Shown: positions 37,168-47,882, counted from the first letter of the stretch. The stretch is 64,000 nucleotides of DNA from Rhodospirillales bacterium BBD 1991-14 (GCA_001657395.1 LYSY01000008.1:1-64000), one strand, 5' to 3'. Made by a program: numbers and translations. The notes: a model not told the origin generated them from the sequence alone.

Positions 37168-38436
37168 TCAGGTTCTCCGCAGCGCGCCGATACGTCGCCG
37201 CAGATAGGCCTGCTCGGCGGGATTGGCCGCAAGGCCGAGGGCGGCCTCGTAGCGCTCGAGCGCCGCAGGCGCGTCGCCGGCCTCGGCCAGCAACGCCGCA
37301 CGGGCCGCGTGGAAGTGGTGATAGCGCTGCATCTCCGGCTGGTCCGAGAGGCCGTCCAGCATGGCGAGGCCGGCGGCGAGGTCACCCGCCTTGGCGATGG
37401 CGACGGCGCGGTTGAGGCGCACAACCGGCCCGCCCTGATAGCGCTCCAGAATCCCGTAAAGTTCGGCGATCTGGGTCCAGTCGGTTGCCACGGCCGTCTC
37501 CGCCCCGGCGTGCAGCGCGGCGATGGCGGCCTGGATCTGGTAGGGCCCGGGCCGCTTGCGGCGCAGCGCCTGCTCCACCAGCGCCTGGCCCTCGACGATC
37601 ATCTGGCGGTCCCAGAGGCCGCGGTCCTGTTCGTCCAGCGCCACGATATCCCCGGCGCCGTCCAGCCGTGCATCGCGCCGCGAATGCTGCAGCAGGATGA
37701 GCGCCAGCAGGCCGCCCACTTCCGGCTCGCTGCCGTAAAGACGCTTCAGCAAACGCGCGAGGCGCATGGCCTCCAGGCAGAGGTCCCGGCGCACCAGTTC
37801 GGGCGCCCGGTGCGCCTTGTAACCCTCGTTGAAGATCAGATAGACGACCGACAACACGGCCCCAAGGCGCGCCGGCAGGGCGCCGGCATCGGGCACCTCG
37901 TAAGGCACGCCCTCCTCGGCCAAGCGGCGCTTGGCGCGCAGCAGCCGCTGCTCCATGGCGCCGGGCTGCACCAGAAAGGCGCGCGCGATTTCCTCCACCG
38001 AGAGCCCGGCGATTGTCTTCAGCGTGAGCGCGATCTGCAGGTCCTCACTGAGGCTCGGATGACAGCAGGTGAAGATCAGCCGCAGCAGGTCGTCGCGCAG
38101 ATGGAGGCGCAGCGCGTCGGCACTGAGGTCCAGGTCCGGCGGGCCGCCGGAGGCAAGCTGCCGCTCGGCCTTGCAATAGGCCGATTCCAGGGAGCGGCGG
38201 CGGATCTGGTCGATGGCCTTGTTGCGCCCGGTCTGGATCAGCCAGGCGGAGGGATTGTCTGGCAGGCCCCGTTCCGGCCAGACCTCCAGCGCCCGCGCCA
38301 GGGCCTCCTGCAGCGCGTCCTCCGCCGGGTCCAGGCCGCCGAGCAGGCGGATGAGGGTCGCCAGGGCCTTGGGCCGCGCAATCTTCAGGACCGCCGCAAT
38401 CTCCCGGGCTGACGCAATCTCCTGGGCTGACGCCAT
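37168..38436 (-). CDS. ECF sigma factor, ECF42-type with C-terminal TPR-like domain
   Basis: 422 residues. Sigma region 2 is at residues 20-85 (ALATLIRLLGGLDPAEDALQEALARALEVW; NPSAWLIQTGRNKAIDQIRRR), region 4 at about 115-170 (LTLKTIAGLSVEEIARAFLVQPGAMEQRLLRAKRRL). After that comes the long DUF6596-type extension (about 185-422; AVLSVVYLIFNEGYKAH) with TPR-like helices to the end. This architecture defines the group that lacks an anti-sigma factor and is encoded with a DGPF/YCII protein, which here is the gene just upstream (48-base gap). Confidence 0.92.
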   Translation of the reverse strand: MASAQEIASAREIAAVLKIARPKALATLIRLLGGLDPAEDALQEALARALEVWPERGLPDNPSAWLIQTGRNKAIDQIRRRSLESAYCKAERQLASGGPPDLDLSADALRLHLRDDLLRLIFTCCHPSLSEDLQIALTLKTIAGLSVEEIARAFLVQPGAMEQRLLRAKRRLAEEGVPYEVPDAGALPARLGAVLSVVYLIFNEGYKAHRAPELVRRDLCLEAMRLARLLKRLYGSEPEVGGLLALILLQHSRRDARLDGAGDIVALDEQDRGLWDRQMIVEGQALVEQALRRKRPGPYQIQAAIAALHAGAETAVATDWTQIAELYGILERYQGGPVVRLNRAVAIAKAGDLAAGLAMLDGLSDQPEMQRYHHFHAARAALLAEAGDAPAALERYEAALGLAANPAEQAYLRRRIGALRRT

Positions 38437-38484
38437 TCCCCCTCCTCGCGCGCCGGGGCCCTTTCCGGACCTGTCTCCGGACCG

Positions 38485-38853
38485 CTAGCGCTTCTCGGGC
38501 GGGTCCGACATATACATGATCGGGCGCACCTCGATGCAGCCGGTGGGCACACTGGGCAGCATCTTCGCATAACCGGTGGCTTCTTCCAGGCTGGCGCAGT
38601 CGAGGATGTAGAAGCCCAGCAACTGCTCCTTGGTCTCGGCAAAGGGCCCGTCGATCAGCCGCGCGGCGCCGTCCTTGCGGCGCAGCGTGGTGGCCGCCCC
38701 CGTCGGCACCAGCCGGCTGGCCGCAACGAAGGTGCCGTTGCCGCGCGTGACCTCATGCAGCTTGCGGTGCTCCGCCAGGGCTGCTTCCTCCTCGGCGGCG
38801 CTCATCGCCTCGACCTCTTCCTCGGCCTGATAGATCAACAGCGTATAGAGCAT
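38485..38853 (-). CDS. DGPF/YCII-family protein, partner of the ECF sigma factor
   Basis: 122 residues. The ATG complementary to 38851-38853 (MLYTLLIYQAEEE) is preferred over one nine codons earlier. It has the diagnostic motif DGPFAETKEQLLGFYILD and the ferredoxin-like strands of the YCII family (CIEVRPIMYM). DGPF proteins are encoded next to ECF42-type sigma factors, where their function is not known; a role in sensing or as the regulated product is inferred. Same strand and operon as the downstream sigma factor. Confidence 0.9.
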   Translation of the reverse strand: MLYTLLIYQAEEEVEAMSAAEEEAALAEHRKLHEVTRGNGTFVAASRLVPTGAATTLRRKDGAARLIDGPFAETKEQLLGFYILDCASLEEATGYAKMLPSVPTGCIEVRPIMYMSDPPEKR

Positions 38854-38929
38854 GGATCCGTCCCCCTTTTGGCTGTCCACTCTCCTGTCCTAGACGAAAC
38901 CCGGGCCCGGTTTCCGACAGGGTGCAGCT

Positions 38930-39550
38930 TCAGGAACCGGATTTCTGATAGCGCTGCCAGACCGCGCGGATCACCGGCTCTTCCAGCAGCCGTTCGCGCA
39001 ACCGGGCCAGAACCGGCCGGCTTTGTGCCGGGCGGTACCAGTCGACCAGCATCATCACATAGAGGTCGGCGGCGCTGAAGCGCTCACCCTGCAGGAAAGT
39101 GCTGTCGCCAAGCGCCTCTTCGACGATGGCAAACTGACGATCCAGGTCGCGCGCCGCCGCGGCCTTGACCCCGGGCGCCGCGGCCGGATCGGTCGAGTAG
39201 CGGTCGCAGTAATAGTAGCGCAGATCGGCGGTGTAGAGGTTCACCGCCGCGAAGACCAGCCAGCGGTCGAAGACCGCGCGCTCCGGGGTGCCAGGCGCCG
39301 GCGCCAGGCCGGCGTCGGGGAAGCAGTCCACCAGATGCAGCACCATGGCCGCCGACTCGGTCATGACCGTGCCGTCCGGCAGGATCAGCAGGGGGATCTG
39401 CCCCATCGGGTTCAGCCGGCGATACGTTTCGCCATGCTGTTCCTTACCGTCGTAGTCGATGGAGACCTTCTCGAAAGGAGCACCGGCCAGTTCCATCAGC
39501 ACTTCCGGGGCAAAGGCCCCGGTGTTCGGCGCCCAGTAAAGTTTGTACAT
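38930..39550 (-). CDS. Glutathione S-transferase family protein
   Basis: 206 residues. The ATG complementary to 39548-39550 (MYKLYWAPNTGAFAPEVLMELAGAPFEKV) starts the thioredoxin-like GST domain, which includes NPMGQIPLLILPDGTVMTESAAMVLHLVD with the cis-Pro (Gln-Ile-Pro) and Glu-Ser glutathione-binding pair. The C-terminal domain is all-helical (residues 90-206). The catalytic Ser/Cys position at the N-terminus is Thr/Ala-rich, so the class is not assigned. Cytosolic. It follows the amidase gene on the same strand with a 43-base gap. Confidence 0.87.
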   Translation of the reverse strand: MYKLYWAPNTGAFAPEVLMELAGAPFEKVSIDYDGKEQHGETYRRLNPMGQIPLLILPDGTVMTESAAMVLHLVDCFPDAGLAPAPGTPERAVFDRWLVFAAVNLYTADLRYYYCDRYSTDPAAAPGVKAAAARDLDRQFAIVEEALGDSTFLQGERFSAADLYVMMLVDWYRPAQSRPVLARLRERLLEEPVIRAVWQRYQKSGS

Positions 39551-39593
39551 GGCCAGTCCCATCCCTTCGACCTGCTGACACAAGGAGCTTAGC

Positions 39594-41009
39594 CTAGCCC
39601 GGCGGCCTCCTGCCAAACCACGGACAAGCGGCCTCGAACTGGGCGGCCAGGGCGAAGAGGCGCGCCTCCGCGCCCACCGGTGCCGCGATCTGCACGCCGA
39701 TGGGCAGGCCGTCATCGGACCAATGCAGCGGCAGCGAGGCCGCCGGCTGGCCGGACATGTTGAACATCTGGGTGAAGGCGACGTAGGGCTGGACCGCGGC
39801 AATGAAGCCGTCGAAGTCGTCGCGCAGCGTGTCGATGGTGCCGAGGCGCGGCGGCGGCTGCGCCATGGTGGGCGACAGGACGATGTCATAGTCACCCAGG
39901 AAAGCGGCGAGGCGCTCGCCGACGGAGCGCACCACCTGTTGGGCGCGCAGATAGTCCTTGGCCGCGATCCCGTTGCCCAGCTCGACGAAGCGCCAGGTGA
40001 CGATCTCCAGGTCCTGCTCGCCCGCCCCCTTCGGCCAGAGCGGATTGCCGGGACCCAGGGCATCGGCCATGTTGGCGCCGACGATGACGGTCATGGCCTG
40101 ACGCAAGGCGGCGTAGTCGATGTCCGGCGCCGCCTCCACGACCTCGTGGCCGAGGTCGGCCACCAGCGCCACGGCCTTTCCAAGCGCTGCCGTGCAGTCC
40201 GGATGGACCGGCACGTCCTCCGGCGTCTGCCGGTGCCAGGCGATGCGCAGCCGCCCAGGATCCGACCCGACCGCCTCCAGAAAAGGGCGCTCCGGCTTCG
40301 GCAGGCTGTAGGGATGATAGGCGGGCGGGCCGCAGGTGGCGTCGAGCAGCGCGGCGGAATCGCGCACCGAGCGGGTCACCGCGTGAAAAGCCGTCATCCC
40401 CGCCCAGGCGTCATTGGTGACGTTGCGCCCGCGGCTGGGCTTCAGCCCGAAGAGCCCGCAGCAGGAGGCCGGGATGCGGATCGAGCCGCCGCCGTCGGAG
40501 GCGTGCGCCAGCGGCACCATGCCCGCCGCCACCGCCGCCCCGGCGCCGCCGCTGGACCCGCCTGAGGAACGGTCCAGGTTCCAGGGGTTGCGGGTCGCAC
40601 CGTGCTGCGCCGTCTCGGTACTGACGTTGAGGCCGAACTCCGAGGTGGCGGACTTGCCGACGACAACCAGCCCGGCCGCGCGCCAGCGCGCCACCATGGG
40701 GTCGTCGAAGGGCGCGTGGTAGTTGGCGCACCAGCGGCTGCCGTTGCCGCAGGGCCGCCCGCGCCGGAAGGTGTAGAGGTCCTTCAGCAAGAAAGGCAGC
40801 CCGGCGAAGGGGCCGTCCCAGCCGCCCTCGGCCAGTTCGGCGCGCGCCTCGTCGTAGAAGCGGTGGACCACGGCATTGACGCTGGGGTCCCGCGCCTCGA
40901 TGCGCGCGATCACCGCCTCCAGGACCTCGGCGGCGGCGATCTCGCCACGGCGGATCAGATCGGCGAGGCCGAGCCCGTCGTATTGGTCCAGCAGGGCGTC
41001 CTGCGGCAA
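39594..41009 (-). CDS. Amidase-signature family amidase
   Basis: 471 residues. It contains the full amidase signature: catalytic Lys in FLLKDLYTF, the Gly/Ser-rich stretch [19 protein letters not shown] (cis-Ser and nucleophile Ser) and [25 protein letters not shown]. The C-terminal [25 protein letters not shown] is also typical. The family hydrolyses amide bonds of varied substrates; it is not GatA, which lacks this N-terminus and lies with gatC/gatB. Probably in one transcription unit with the GST gene. Confidence 0.92.
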   Translation of the reverse strand: MPQDALLDQYDGLGLADLIRRGEIAAAEVLEAVIARIEARDPSVNAVVHRFYDEARAELAEGGWDGPFAGLPFLLKDLYTFRRGRPCGNGSRWCANYHAPFDDPMVARWRAAGLVVVGKSATSEFGLNVSTETAQHGATRNPWNLDRSSGGSSGGAGAAVAAGMVPLAHASDGGGSIRIPASCCGLFGLKPSRGRNVTNDAWAGMTAFHAVTRSVRDSAALLDATCGPPAYHPYSLPKPERPFLEAVGSDPGRLRIAWHRQTPEDVPVHPDCTAALGKAVALVADLGHEVVEAAPDIDYAALRQAMTVIVGANMADALGPGNPLWPKGAGEQDLEIVTWRFVELGNGIAAKDYLRAQQVVRSVGERLAAFLGDYDIVLSPTMAQPPPRLGTIDTLRDDFDGFIAAVQPYVAFTQMFNMSGQPAASLPLHWSDDGLPIGVQIAAPVGAEARLFALAAQFEAACPWFGRRPPG

Positions 41010-41075
41010 AGCGCCCCCTTTCGCGTCAGCCGCCCAGGGCTGTGCTAATCGTTCCGGGTTCAGTCGGCCCGGATT

Positions 41076-42709
<1,634 letters not shown>

Positions 42710-45055
42710 ATGATGCGTCACGACATGCTGCCTTACCGGCCGGCCAGCCTGATCCCGCCACAGATGATCCGCGCCTGCCTGCGCTCGGTCTTTGTGGTGA
42801 GCGGCACGCTGGGCTTTGCCATCGCCATTCTGATCCTGAGCTTCGCCCTGCGCGGCCTGCCCGCCGCCTATGGTGCCGAAGCGGGTCAGGAACTGCCCAA
42901 CGGACTTTTCTTCCGCTCCGGCGACGGACAGAGCGGGCTGGAGGCACCGGTGCTTCAGAGCGACGTCAGCATGACGGTGAACGGCCTGGTGAACCGGGTC
43001 ACCGTGCGCCAGGTCTTTCACAATCCCAGCGACCGCTGGCTGGAGGGCATCTACGTCTATCCGCTGCCCGAACGCTCCGCCGTCGACCGCCTGACCATGA
43101 CCATCGGCGACCGCAAGGTGGAAGGCCGCATCATGGAAAAGGCCGAGGCCGAGCGCGCCTATCAGGCCGCCGCCGAGAACGGCCAGCGCGCCAGCCTGGT
43201 CAGCGGCGAGCGGCCCAACGTCTTCGTCACCTCGGTCGCCAACATCGGGCCCGGCGAAAGCATCACCATCGAGATCGGCTATCAGGACGCCGTCGCCTAC
43301 GAGAACGGCGTCTTCGCCCTGCGCTTTCCCATGGTGGTGGCGCCGCGCTACAGCCCGGCACCGCCCGCGGTGGTCGAGGCGCCTTCGACCCCTGTCACCC
43401 CCACCCCGGCCGTCAACCCGGCGCAAGACGATCAAGCCCGCGACGTCTTCGGGCCGGTCGAGACCGGCGGGAAGCGCAACCCGCTGTCGCTGGCCATCAC
43501 CCTGGATGCCGGCGTCCCGTTACAGGACGTGAAGAGCCTCTACCACCCGGTGGTCATCGAGACCCTGGAGGACGGCCGCCAGCGCATCGACCTGCGCGAC
43601 GGCAGTGTGCCGGCGGACCGGGACTTCGTGCTGGAATGGCAGCCCGTCCCCAGCGCCGCGCCCCAGGCCGCCGTCTTCGCCGAGCAGGTCGGCGCCGACA
43701 CCCATCTGCTGGTGATGATGGTGCCGCCCGAACCCACCTGGACAAACACCGAGCCGGTGCCCGCCCCCTTCCCGCGCGAACTGGTCTTCGTCATCGACAC
43801 CTCCGGCTCCATGCACGGCGACTCCCTGGATCAGGCCAAGGCCGCCGTCATCGCCGCCCTGAAGAGCCTCAACCCCGAAGACCGCTTCAACGTGGTGCAG
43901 TTCAACAGCGTCACCAATGCGCTCTACCGCCGGCCGATGGTGGCCTCCGTCGCCAACGTCTCGCGCGCCTTTCACTACGTCAGCGCGCTGGAGGCCGAGG
44001 GCGGCACCGAGATGGCCCCGGCGCTGGACTTCGCGCTGACCGGCGGCACCGCCGACGGTTATCTCAGCCAGATCGTCTTCCTGACCGACGGCGCCGTCGG
44101 CAACGAGCACGAACTCTTCAAGATGGTCGCCGAGCAACTGGGGGACAGCCGCCTCTTCACCATCGGCATCGGCTCAGCGCCCAACAGCTATTTCATGCGC
44201 AAGTCGGCCGATCTGGGCCGCGGCAGCTTCACCCACATCGGCGACCTGGATGAGGTGGCCACGCGCATGGAAGCGCTCTTCGCGAAACTGGAGAACCCGG
44301 CCCTCACCGACATCCGCGTCGGCTGGCCGATCGCCGCGGGCAAGCGTGTCGAGGCCTACCCCGGCCCCCTGCCCGATCTTTACGAAGGAGAGCCGGTGAC
44401 CTTCAGCGCCCGCCTGGAAGGCGTTCCCCTGGAAGAGCTGGAAGGGCAGATGCTGATCACCGGGACCGGATCGGAGGGCGCCTGGCAGCAGCGCCTCTCC
44501 CTCGACAGCCTGACCGCAGCGCCGGGCACCGCCAGCCTCTGGGCCCGGGCCAAGCTGGTCGCCATCGAGGACCGATTCTACGGCACACCGGGGGTCGACA
44601 GCGCTGCCGTGCGCGCCGATGCCCTGGCCCTGGCCCTGGAGCACCGTCTGGTCACCCGCTACACCAGCCTGGTGGCGATCGACGAGGAACGCGCCCGGCC
44701 CGAAGACGAGACCCTCCAGAGCGAGGAGATCGCCCGCAACCTGCCCGAAGGCTGGAGCGCGGAACATGTCTTCGGCAGCGCCGAGGCGGAGTCCACGTTA
44801 GACCCGGCCCGTCTCCAGGTGCCCCCCACGCAGGCGCCGCTTATGGATGCAGCCCAAACGAAGGCCATGCGCAGCTTCGCGCTGCCAGCACCGCTGCTGC
44901 AGCAGGCCGATGCCGCCGGTGGCGGCCAACCGATCATGCTGCCGCAGGGTGCGACCGCGGCGGAGCGCATGGCCCTCTTCGGCAGCCTCGCCTTGACCGC
45001 CGGCCTCCTGCTGCTGCTCGTGCTGCGACGGCGGAAGGCGGTGCGGCTTGCTTAG
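42710..45055 (+). CDS. VIT/VWA-domain sortase target protein (marine proteobacterial type)
   Basis: 781 residues, ATG at 42710. Signal/anchor segment at about 25-52 (SVFVVSGTLGFAIAILILSFAL). VIT domain at about 60-210 (VSMTVNGLVNRVTVRQVFHNPSDRWLEGIYVYPLP; GQRASLVSGERPNVFVTSVANI). A VWA domain follows with the metal-binding D-x-S-x-S of FVIDTSGSMHGDSL near residue 361 and FLTDGAVGN later. Near the C-terminus LPQGA (about 743) is followed by a hydrophobic helix and RRRK, i.e. a sorting signal. It is translated in an overlapping frame with the sortase gene, its dedicated processing enzyme; surface anchoring of an adhesin-like or scaffold protein is the likely purpose. Confidence 0.9.
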   Translation: MMRHDMLPYRPASLIPPQMIRACLRSVFVVSGTLGFAIAILILSFALRGLPAAYGAEAGQELPNGLFFRSGDGQSGLEAPVLQSDVSMTVNGLVNRVTVRQVFHNPSDRWLEGIYVYPLPERSAVDRLTMTIGDRKVEGRIMEKAEAERAYQAAAENGQRASLVSGERPNVFVTSVANIGPGESITIEIGYQDAVAYENGVFALRFPMVVAPRYSPAPPAVVEAPSTPVTPTPAVNPAQDDQARDVFGPVETGGKRNPLSLAITLDAGVPLQDVKSLYHPVVIETLEDGRQRIDLRDGSVPADRDFVLEWQPVPSAAPQAAVFAEQVGADTHLLVMMVPPEPTWTNTEPVPAPFPRELVFVIDTSGSMHGDSLDQAKAAVIAALKSLNPEDRFNVVQFNSVTNALYRRPMVASVANVSRAFHYVSALEAEGGTEMAPALDFALTGGTADGYLSQIVFLTDGAVGNEHELFKMVAEQLGDSRLFTIGIGSAPNSYFMRKSADLGRGSFTHIGDLDEVATRMEALFAKLENPALTDIRVGWPIAAGKRVEAYPGPLPDLYEGEPVTFSARLEGVPLEELEGQMLITGTGSEGAWQQRLSLDSLTAAPGTASLWARAKLVAIEDRFYGTPGVDSAAVRADALALALEHRLVTRYTSLVAIDEERARPEDETLQSEEIARNLPEGWSAEHVFGSAEAESTLDPARLQVPPTQAPLMDAAQTKAMRSFALPAPLLQQADAAGGGQPIMLPQGATAAERMALFGSLALTAGLLLLLVLRRRKAVRLA

Positions 45056-45824
45056 CGCTTCGAAAGCCAGGCAGGCTTTCTGCGGCCTCGCCCTGCTGCT
45101 TGTCGGCCTCGGCCTCTGGCAGCTCGGCGGGGCCGCCCTGATCCACGGCAAGGCCTGGCTCGCGCAGCACCTGATGGAGCACGCCTGGACCCAGACCCTG
45201 GCCGGATCGGACTCCGCCAAACACGGGGCCGCCAAGCCCGTGGCCATCAAACCCTGGCCCTGGGCCGACACATGGCCGGTGGCGCGCCTGCAGGTGCCGG
45301 GAAGGGACATCGACCTCTTCGTGCTGGCGGGCGCCTCCGGGCGTACCCTCGCCTTCGGACCCGGCTGGGTTGCCGGCACGGAGCGCCTGAACCACGACGT
45401 GCTCGGCGGCCACCGCGACACCCACTTCGCCTTCCTGCGCCACCTGGAGCCCGGCAGCCGCTTCCGCCTGCAGGACCGCAGCGGTGCCTGGCGGGACTAC
45501 CGGGTGCGGGGCCACGCCGTTCTCGACGTGCGCCAGGAGGTGATCCTGCAGCCCGGCCGGGACCGGCACCTGCTGACGCTGGTCACCTGCTATCCCTTCG
45601 ACGCCATGACGCCGGGCGGCCCGCTGCGCTACGCGGTCACCGCCGAGGCCATGGAAGCCGCCGCAGTGGAAGCCGCCGCAGTGGAAGCCGCCGCAGTGGA
45701 AGCCGCCGCAGTGGAAACCGACGTCGAAGAGACCGCTGCGGCGGAACACGCTGACTTCAACGGGGAAAACAACGCAATCGGGGGAGTTGAACCAGGAAAG
45801 GTATCCTCAGCCCATGCTCTTTGA
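45048..45824 (+). CDS. Class GN sortase
   Basis: 258 residues, TTG start at 45048 inside the last codons of the target gene. One N-terminal transmembrane helix (residues 10-31). The sortase beta-barrel carries His122 (GGHRDTHFAFL), Cys181 (LLTLVTCYPFDA) and Arg194 (GGPLRYAV), the complete catalytic triad. Family members cut a LPxTG-like signal such as LPQGA in the neighbouring protein and transfer it to an acceptor amine; the acceptor in Gram-negative bacteria is uncertain. The core ends near residue 199 and a 59-residue tail with EAAAV repeats follows. Its end overlaps the next small gene by 11 bases. Confidence 0.92.
   Translation: MLSASKARQAFCGLALLLVGLGLWQLGGAALIHGKAWLAQHLMEHAWTQTLAGSDSAKHGAAKPVAIKPWPWADTWPVARLQVPGRDIDLFVLAGASGRTLAFGPGWVAGTERLNHDVLGGHRDTHFAFLRHLEPGSRFRLQDRSGAWRDYRVRGHAVLDVRQEVILQPGRDRHLLTLVTCYPFDAMTPGGPLRYAVTAEAMEAAAVEAAAVEAAAVEAAAVETDVEETAAAEHADFNGENNAIGGVEPGKVSSAHAL
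45654..45713 (+). repeat. Four perfect 15-base tandem repeats in the sortase tail
   Basis: The unit GAAGCCGCCGCAGTG occurs four times in frame, each giving Glu-Ala-Ala-Ala-Val, with a fifth partial copy. The exact DNA identity of the copies suggests recent slippage and copy-number variability. Confidence 0.95.
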
Positions 45825-45966
45825 CCCCACGCTCATGACCCAGCACAAGCCGGGACCGCTGGACCGCGGCAGCCGTCTGCGCCGCTGGTCGGCGCGGCTT
45901 TTCGTCCTTGCCCTCGTCGGTGTCGGCCTCGGCGCCGCGCTGCTGCTCTTCGCGCCCCTGCTTTAG
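45814..45966 (+). CDS. Small single-helix membrane protein in the sortase operon
   Basis: 50 residues, ATG at 45814 and TAG at 45964-45966. The sequence begins MLFDPTLMTQHKPGPLDRGS, then Arg-rich RLRRWSAR and a hydrophobic helix of about 20 residues (LFVLALVGVGLGAALLLFAP) at the extreme C-terminus. AGGAAAGG lies 10-14 bases upstream of the ATG. The start is 11 bases inside the end of the sortase gene, so translation may be coupled. No similarity is recognised; a role in the sortase system is an inference from position. A chance frame in GC-rich sequence cannot be excluded. Confidence 0.5.
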   Translation: MLFDPTLMTQHKPGPLDRGSRLRRWSARLFVLALVGVGLGAALLLFAPLL

Positions 45967-46183
45967 GTGACCCTGCTTTACGAACAGTGCTTTGGAAACG
46001 GAAGACCCCGATGGCATCCATCCCGCTCCGGACATTCGCCGGCCCCGCCACGCCGACCCTCGCGCCCGCCCAGGACCCTCAACTGCGGAGCGCTTCCAGT
46101 GAAGAGGAGGGCGCAGTGGCTCTGCGCCGCGCCTTCCGCACGCCGCCTCCCTTGATGGGCGGCGGCTGGAATGGAGCCAGAGG

Positions 46184-46921
46184 TCAGTCGTAGCGCAGGC
46201 TGGGGAACCAGTCGCCGCGGCCTTCCGGCAGCAGGTCAAAGAGGTGCCAGACCGGCGACATCAGATCGATGCCGCGGGCGAGGTCCGCACCGATGGGCGC
46301 CGAGCCGGTGTAGAAGTGATAGACGCCACCGTCTTCGCCCTTGCGGAACACGGAGACCCCCGGCCACTGCCCGAAGTCGTCCTCCATGCCGAAGTCGGCG
46401 TTGAAGCCGGTGTCGTGGCTCGACAGCAGGCGCAGGTGGCTCCAGCCCCGCCCGGCGGCAAAGGCGCGCAGCTTTGCGATCTCCGCCTTCGCGACCAGCA
46501 CCAGGGCGGCCCGCTGACGCACGTGTTCGGCCACCGCATCGTAGCCGTCAGCCCACATGGCGCACATGGGACAGGGGTTTTCCGCCGCCGCGCCGAACAT
46601 GAAGTGAATGAGGATGAGGTTCTCCTTGCCCGGGGCGAAGAGCTCGCTCAACCTTGTCTCCGTCATATCGGCGGCATCGTTGCGGGAGAGGTCCGCGGGC
46701 CCCTCCCGGAAAACGTAGTCGGTCTCCAGGGGCGTGCCCAAGGGCAGGCGGCGGCGCAGGGCGGCCACCTTTTCGCGCTGCTCCTTCAGCGCCACCTCGG
46801 CCTCCATAAGCTCACTGCGCAGCCGGCGCTGCTTGTCGCTGGCATGGGGCAGCAGGACCGGCGAGCGCGCCGCCATGCGCGCCAGGGCTTCTTGCATCGG
46901 GTTGTATTGCGTCTCAGGCAT
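46184..46921 (-). CDS. DUF899 thioredoxin-like protein
   Basis: 245 residues. The DUF899 pattern is seen: a helical N-terminus (DKQRRLRSELMEAEVALKEQREKVAALRRRLP), YVFREGPADL, LILIHFMFGAAAENPCPMCAMWADG (the CxxC equivalent at the start of the thioredoxin-like fold), FNADFGMEDDFGQWPGVSVF and the C-terminal VWHLFDLLPEGRGDWFP. Family members are predicted cytosolic redox or disulfide-type proteins; activity is unproven. It is the last gene of a minus-strand ArsR-SRPBCC-SRPBCC-DUF899 run, one base after the second SRPBCC gene. Confidence 0.88.
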   Translation of the reverse strand: MPETQYNPMQEALARMAARSPVLLPHASDKQRRLRSELMEAEVALKEQREKVAALRRRLPLGTPLETDYVFREGPADLSRNDAADMTETRLSELFAPGKENLILIHFMFGAAAENPCPMCAMWADGYDAVAEHVRQRAALVLVAKAEIAKLRAFAAGRGWSHLRLLSSHDTGFNADFGMEDDFGQWPGVSVFRKGEDGGVYHFYTGSAPIGADLARGIDLMSPVWHLFDLLPEGRGDWFPSLRYD

Positions 46922-46922
46922 C

Positions 46923-47360
46923 TCAATCCTCCACGAAAGGCACCAGCTTCTCGAAGCAGGCCGTCCAGCCGCCGTTGTGCAGCTCGGCCATGGCCTGATC
47001 GGCGAAGCCTTCGTGGATCAGGGTCAGTTCCGAGCCCTCACCCAGGGGTTCGATCTGCACGGTGACCAGGGTGTCCCTGCCCTCGGTCGCCGAGGAGGAC
47101 CAGGTGAAGACCAGACGCCGCGGCCGCTCGATCTCCCGGTAGACGCAGCGGTGGGAGTAGGTCTCCTCGCCCTTCATGACGAAGTCGAAACGCCCGCCGA
47201 CGCGCAGGTCGAGCTCCAGGGCGGCCATGACCATCTCGCCCGGCACCAGCCACTGGCGCACCATCTGCGGATCGGTCCAGGCATCGAAGACCAGTTCCGG
47301 GCTGGCATCCAGACGCCGGGTCAGGCGCACCACAGGCTTGCTCAAGGCCGTCTCCACCAT
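46923..47360 (-). CDS. SRPBCC (AHSA1/START-like) domain protein 2
   Basis: 145 residues, ATG complementary to 47358-47360 with GGGAGACGG upstream. The domain signatures are VVRLTRRLDASPELVFDAWTDPQMVRQWLVP, RVGGRFDFVMKGEE, RLVFTWSS and ELTLIHEGFADQAMAELHNGGWTACFEKL. The fold makes a deep hydrophobic cavity for a ligand. The stop is directly followed by the DUF899 gene, so they are cotranscribed. Paralogue of the preceding SRPBCC protein. Confidence 0.88.
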   Translation of the reverse strand: MVETALSKPVVRLTRRLDASPELVFDAWTDPQMVRQWLVPGEMVMAALELDLRVGGRFDFVMKGEETYSHRCVYREIERPRRLVFTWSSSATEGRDTLVTVQIEPLGEGSELTLIHEGFADQAMAELHNGGWTACFEKLVPFVED

Positions 47361-47396
47361 CGTCCGTCTCCCATTGCTGTGTCGCAAAGCCTTCGT

Positions 47397-47882
47397 TCAG
47401 CGCTTCAGCGCCGCTTCCAGCTTGTCGAAGGCGCTGTTCCAGCCGCCCTCGTAGTTGCCGGAGGTCTCGGCATCGGGGAAGCGCTCGTGGATCAGGGTCA
47501 TCCGCGCACCCGGCTTGCCGTCGGCGGTCTCGGCCTCCTCGATCCTGATGGTCAGGCGGCTTTCGACGCCCTTCAGGCCGCCGCCGGCCCAGGACATCAC
47601 CAGCCGGCCCGGCGGATCGATGACCTCGAAGACGCCGTGGTGCTCGTGGTCGTCCTCGCCGCGCATCAGGACGTGGTAGGCGCCGCCCACTCTCAGGTCC
47701 ACAGCGGCGTCGGCGACGTGCAGGTCGAAGGGGCAGAGCCACTGGCTCAACTGTTCGGGCTTGGTCCAGGCATCGAAGACCGCCTGGGGCGTGGCCTCGT
47801 AGACGCGGGTGATCCTGACCGTCGGCGCAGTCCCGAAGGCCGCGGCCGGCGCCACGCTCTCGCTGCTCAGCGCATCGCTCAT
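47397..47882 (-). CDS. SRPBCC (AHSA1/START-like) domain protein 1
   Basis: 161 residues. After a short acidic N-terminus, RITRVYEATPQAVFDAWTKPEQLSQWLCP begins the SRPBCC fold; RVGGAYHVLMRGEDDHEHHG, RLVMSWAGGG and the C-terminal GARMTLIHERFPDAETSGNYEGGWNSAFDKLE complete it. The ATG overlaps the stop of the ArsR gene by four bases (ATGA), so translation is coupled. Such ArsR-SRPBCC pairs are common; the ligand is unknown, and the proteins may act on small aromatic or lipid-like compounds (inference). Confidence 0.88.
   Translation of the reverse strand: MSDALSSESVAPAAAFGTAPTVRITRVYEATPQAVFDAWTKPEQLSQWLCPFDLHVADAAVDLRVGGAYHVLMRGEDDHEHHGVFEVIDPPGRLVMSWAGGGLKGVESRLTIRIEEAETADGKPGARMTLIHERFPDAETSGNYEGGWNSAFDKLEAALKR

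Noticed and set aside
45654-45713. Tandem repeats as a CRISPR-like array
   Set aside because: Copies are contiguous without spacers and in frame inside the sortase gene.
45987-46193. 68-residue frame after the small membrane protein
   Set aside because: No motif or membrane segment and poor start context; composition looks random.
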